A stretch of 36,848 nt of DNA from Gammaproteobacteria bacterium (GTDB taxonomy: Bacteria > Pseudomonadota > Gammaproteobacteria > Pseudomonadales > Azotimanducaceae), in assembly GCA_003248125.1 (NCBI GenBank), contig QJXZ01000131.1, forward strand, positions 1-36,848, written 5' to 3'. The notes under the pieces are model-generated. The model made no database searches and was not told where the DNA came from. It saw nothing but the letters and a program-made list of their open reading frames with translations. Below are positions 33,940 to 36,848 of this stretch, piece by piece (the stretch's first letter is position 1; each line of letters opens with the position of its first letter). The translations under genes were made by a program, and so were the position numbers.

Positions 33940-34992
33940 ATGACTGCCCACGAAATGATGAATCTCGGTCGCTCGGGTCTGCGTGTGTCGCGGCTCTGCC
34001 TGGGAGCAATGAACTTCGGCAACGATCAGTTTGGTTGCGACGAGAAGACGTCCATTCGGGTCACCCATGCGTACCTCGATGCGGGCCACAACTTCATCGA
34101 TACCGCTAACGTGTATTCGGCCACGCGCTCCGAGACGATCATCGGCAAGGCCGTCAAGGATCGCCGCGATGCCGTGGTGATCGCGACCAAGGCGTCGTCG
34201 CCGCTCGGCCCAGGCCCATTCGACTCCGGTTCCAGCCGCAAACACGTGATGAAGGCCTGCGATGACAGCTTGCGACGCCTCGGCACCGACTACATCGATT
34301 TGTACCAAATGCACCGCTATGACTTCGATACGCCAGTCGAGGAGACGTTGTCGACGCTGAACGACCTGGTTCGCGCCGGCAAGGTGCGGTATATCGGCGT
34401 GTCGAATTGGACCGCGGCGCAAATCGTCGAGGCCGGCGCAATCATCGCGGCGCGCAGCTTCGAGCCGATCGTCAGTCTGCAGCCACAGTACAGCATTCTC
34501 ACGCGCGACATCGAAGTCGAAATCGTGCCCGCCTGCCAGCGCCTCGGCATCGGCATCATTCCGTGGAGCCCGCTTGGCGGGGGCATGTTGACCGGTAAGT
34601 ACAAAGCCGGCGAGGAACCGAGCGAGGGCACACGTTTCGCGGCGCCGGGCCCGTTCCAACGAATTTGGCGCACGCGCGCGCTCAGTGAGCGCAATCACGA
34701 AATCGTCAAGTTGGTGCTCGACGAAGCCGCCAAGCTCGACGTATCGCCGATTGCACTGGCCCTGGCATGGAATCTGGCGCGCCCGGCTGTCGTTTCACCA
34801 ATCATCGGCCCGAAATCCGAGCAGCAACTAGCCGGCAATTTGGCGGCGCTGGACGTGTCATTGCCAGCCGACGTCATCGAGCGTATCGACGCCGCCAGCG
34901 AGCCGCACGTGGGCTATCCGCACGACTTCCAGCGCATGGCGCGGCAACTGCGGTCGATGATGGTGCAGCAAAACGAGCCGCGAGCGCGCTGA
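33940..34992 (+). CDS. Aldo/keto reductase
   Basis: 350 residues from ATG 33940 with a strong AAGGAGGAAGAG upstream. The AKR (beta/alpha)8 barrel has its catalytic tetrad: Asp54 (FIDTANVYS), Tyr59, Lys84 (IATKAS) and His125 (LYQMHRYD). NADPH-binding elements are IPWSPLGGGMLTGKY and SPIIGPKSEQQLAGN near the C-terminus. It would reduce a carbonyl with NADPH; the substrate is unknown. It follows the unknown gene by 25 bases on the same strand and could be last in the patatin operon. Confidence 0.95.
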   Translation: MTAHEMMNLGRSGLRVSRLCLGAMNFGNDQFGCDEKTSIRVTHAYLDAGHNFIDTANVYSATRSETIIGKAVKDRRDAVVIATKASSPLGPGPFDSGSSRKHVMKACDDSLRRLGTDYIDLYQMHRYDFDTPVEETLSTLNDLVRAGKVRYIGVSNWTAAQIVEAGAIIAARSFEPIVSLQPQYSILTRDIEVEIVPACQRLGIGIIPWSPLGGGMLTGKYKAGEEPSEGTRFAAPGPFQRIWRTRALSERNHEIVKLVLDEAAKLDVSPIALALAWNLARPAVVSPIIGPKSEQQLAGNLAALDVSLPADVIERIDAASEPHVGYPHDFQRMARQLRSMMVQQNEPRAR

Positions 34993-35003
34993 GCCGGCGC
35001 CGA

Positions 35004-35039
35004 GGAAAGCCCTCACTGTTTCTCGAGTGCGGGCTTTCC
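35004..35039. terminator. Hairpin between two convergent genes
   Basis: GGAAAGCCC (35004-35012) pairs perfectly with GGGCTTTCC (35031-35039), with an inner CACT/AGTG pair. It lies between the convergent aldo/keto reductase and the secreted-protein gene and overlaps the latter's stop codon. No long T-run follows on either strand, so termination is plausible but weak. Confidence 0.35.
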
Positions 35040-35732
35040 CCACTGGTAGGGAACTTCGACGCGGCATCGACTACCGATGACGGTGAAGCTTGCATCGTAC
35101 TTGCGCTGCTTGTTCGCCGGATACATCACGGTGATCGGCATCATGCCGTTGGCCGCGATTTGCGTCACGTCTTCCATTCGTTCACGGCCCGACTGCGAAA
35201 TCGTCGTGACCTGCTCGCCGGGCACAAATCCGGCACCGAATATACCGAAAGCCTTACCGGGAACGATCGTTTCCATCCATACGTGGCACGGCCCATCGAA
35301 CGCTTCGATCGGAAATGGAATGACTTTTACGAATCCCCTTGTTTGCTTGTCCTTGGAGACGACGCCGATCTCGAACCATTCACCTTTGATGAACTCCGTG
35401 CTGGTGAGGGTGACGTCATTGGGGTCGAACTGCTCCGCGAGCCGGAATGGGCCTTTGTCGGTGATAGATTGGTTGAGGTCGTAGTACCAGATGTCACAGC
35501 AATTCTCGGCCGGAAAGCCGTCGGCCGCGAACTCGTAGCGCACGAATGAGTACTTCCCCTGCGTACCCCTTTGAACCTCTCGCGCGGTGACCGTCACTCC
35601 GGGTGAATTCGACGTGTCGCCCGCGATCTCCTGCCATGGAAGCTGTTCGCTACCCGCGAGCAGCGGCGCTGTCGAGAGCGTAATGGCCGCGAGCCGCAGT
35701 GCGATGTTTCCCACCGGCGCATGTTTGCACAC
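35013..35732 (-). CDS. Hypothetical secreted protein
   Basis: Up to 239 residues from GTG 35732; internal GTG codons (for example the V of VGNIALRL, 35714) are possible starts because no ribosome-binding site is clear. The N-terminus NIALRLAAITLSTAPLLAGS looks like a signal peptide, so the mature protein is likely periplasmic or surface-bound. Features are NCCDIWYYDLNQSI (adjacent cysteines), FVKVIPFPIEAFDGPCHVWM and two Cys in the second half, so disulphides may form. No domain is recognised. It is the second of two minus-strand genes and follows the Arg-rich gene by 42 bases. Confidence 0.7.
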   Translation of the reverse strand: MCKHAPVGNIALRLAAITLSTAPLLAGSEQLPWQEIAGDTSNSPGVTVTAREVQRGTQGKYSFVRYEFAADGFPAENCCDIWYYDLNQSITDKGPFRLAEQFDPNDVTLTSTEFIKGEWFEIGVVSKDKQTRGFVKVIPFPIEAFDGPCHVWMETIVPGKAFGIFGAGFVPGEQVTTISQSGRERMEDVTQIAANGMMPITVMYPANKQRKYDASFTVIGSRCRVEVPYQWGKPALEKQ

Positions 35733-35774
35733 CGCGTGAGGCGCGATCTATGGGGAATACGATTTCCCAGTTGA

Positions 35775-36848
35775 TCAGAAATGCTGCCGGCCGCCGAAGC
35801 CGCGACCACTGCGTTGCTCGCCGCGGTTGGATTGCCGCTCGCGCGGCGCTTGCTCTCGTTGCGCTTGACGGGGTGGCTCGGCGGCACGCGCTTCCGCGCG
35901 CGCCTGGCGCTCGACCCGTTGCGGGGGTGCGCTGCGCGGTGCTGGCGCGACGCGGGGTGCAGCCTGTGGTCGCGCTTCGACGCGGCCGCGCTCCACTTGG
36001 CCACGCTCCACACGCGCTGGCGGTGCGAAACCCATCGCTTGCCGTGGCGCGGTGACGCGCGGTGCGGCCTGCACGCGCGATTCGCTGCGTTGTGCTCGGT
36101 TCGATGAGTTCGACGGTACATAAGCCATGGTCGGACGTTGCGGTCGCACGTAGGTGGGCGTGCGCACGGGTGCATCGGTGGCCGTTGGCGGACGCGACAC
36201 ACTTTCGCGGCGGACGTTGGGACGCGTTCTGCGTTGGCGGCTGTCGGCACTGCGGCCGCTCGCGATCAAACGTGCGCCGTTGTCGCTACGCTGCTCGCGA
36301 CGCACGGTCGGTTCGCGCCGTTGCTGCGGCAAGGATTGTGAACCTTTGCCGGTTCGCGACGCCGCCGACCGTTGCCCGCGTATCGGCACAGCGTCGCTCG
36401 ACGCGCGACTGCGCAGGCCCGCGACGATCTGATCGCGGGTCGGCCGGCGTCGATTGCGGTCCGCGTTGGATTCACCCATTGCCGGGCTACGGCGTACCGC
36501 GCGGTCAGCCTGCGCCAGTGTTGGTTCGTTGGCGAACCGACGATCGGCACGTGTACCACCAGTGGTGCGCTCGTGAAGGCCCGATCGATCACCGTCGGTG
36601 GCGCTTTGCCGTTGCCGCGTGAACGGATTTCGGTCCAGACGGCCGAGCGGCGATGCACTCTTGTTGTCGACCAGCCACCGGCGGCCATCGTTCTGTCGTT
36701 GCCGATATTCGCTGCCGTCGCGCTGACGGGTGCGTAGCCACTCGTTACGCGGTTGCGGTCGTGCGCCATGGCGCCGATCCGGGCGCCAGTGATAGGGCGA
36801 GTCGTCATAGCGACGGTCACCGGACCGGTAGCCATCTCGAGTGCGGTA
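35775..36848 (-). CDS. Arg/Gln/Pro-rich low-complexity protein (5' end outside window)
   Basis: The frame is open without a stop from the window edge (YRTRDGYRSGDRRYDDSPYH) to 35775, about 357 residues and continuing upstream. It is dominated by Arg, Gln, Ser, Pro and Ala, with short repeats such as RVERGQVERGRVEARPQ and QRVERQARAEARAAEPP and an end RSGRGFGGRQHF. Composition suggests a disordered basic tail that could bind RNA, polyphosphate or anionic polymers; similar tails occur in some large envelope proteins with DUF3300/DUF6600-type N-terminal parts, but that part is not visible. Codon bias and lack of stops support it being coding; the true start lies outside. Confidence 0.7.
   Translation of the reverse strand, partial: YRTRDGYRSGDRRYDDSPYHWRPDRRHGARPQPRNEWLRTRQRDGSEYRQRQNDGRRWLVDNKSASPLGRLDRNPFTRQRQSATDGDRSGLHERTTGGTRADRRFANEPTLAQADRAVRRSPAMGESNADRNRRRPTRDQIVAGLRSRASSDAVPIRGQRSAASRTGKGSQSLPQQRREPTVRREQRSDNGARLIASGRSADSRQRRTRPNVRRESVSRPPTATDAPVRTPTYVRPQRPTMAYVPSNSSNRAQRSESRVQAAPRVTAPRQAMGFAPPARVERGQVERGRVEARPQAAPRVAPAPRSAPPQRVERQARAEARAAEPPRQAQREQAPRERQSNRGEQRSGRGFGGRQHF

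Overview
The window looks like chromosome from a GC-rich gammaproteobacterium, probably uncultured or poorly studied. The best evidence is the conserved block infC-rpmI-rplT-pheS-pheT-ihfA-merR (4278-9735), which is followed by a tRNA-Pro gene, as I recall it in Pseudomonas-type genomes. infC has the AUU start codon known from enterobacteria. No gene allows a confident genus call.

Layout. 2-1009 is the C-terminal half of uvrB. 1061-2113 is a two-gene unit, an XRE-type regulator and a nucleotidyltransferase-like protein, sharing 4 bases and preceded by a perfect 18-base palindrome; it resembles a toxin-antitoxin module. 2149-3696 is an acyl-CoA synthetase on the minus strand, then tRNA-Val(GAC). 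4135-9735 is the translation/IHF operon, with a good promoter, leader hairpins and a terminator-like attenuator before pheS. A large DUF3604 lipoprotein gene and tRNA-Ala(CGC) precede tRNA-Pro(GGG).

The last 47 bases of tRNA-Pro are repeated, with one mismatch, at 13300-13346. The 1.3 kb in between holds only two small membrane-anchored protein genes and is visibly less GC-rich. This looks like a small tRNA-targeted island without an integrase. Two more members of the same small protein family lie at 15051 and 19782.

From 13.4 to 27.9 kb comes a dense set of accessory catabolic-type genes: a ChrR-like bicupin, a VOC protein, two luciferase-like flavin oxidoreductases (one frameshifted), an SDR lacking its catalytic Tyr and Lys, alpha/beta hydrolases, an EamA transporter, a PhyH dioxygenase, a SnoaL-like protein, an amidohydrolase, and two adjacent acyl-CoA dehydrogenases that may form a heteromer. 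Together with the acyl-CoA synthetase they suggest breakdown of lipid, steroid or other hydrophobic substrates, but no specific pathway can be named.

From 27.9 to 34.9 kb there is a DevBCA/MacB-type exporter whose ATPase carries a C-terminal TerB-like domain. Divergent from it, 67 bases away, is a patatin-like phospholipase followed by an Asp-nucleophile alpha/beta hydrolase, a protein of unknown function and an aldo/keto reductase. The window ends with a secreted hypothetical protein and an arginine-rich low-complexity protein that runs off the edge.
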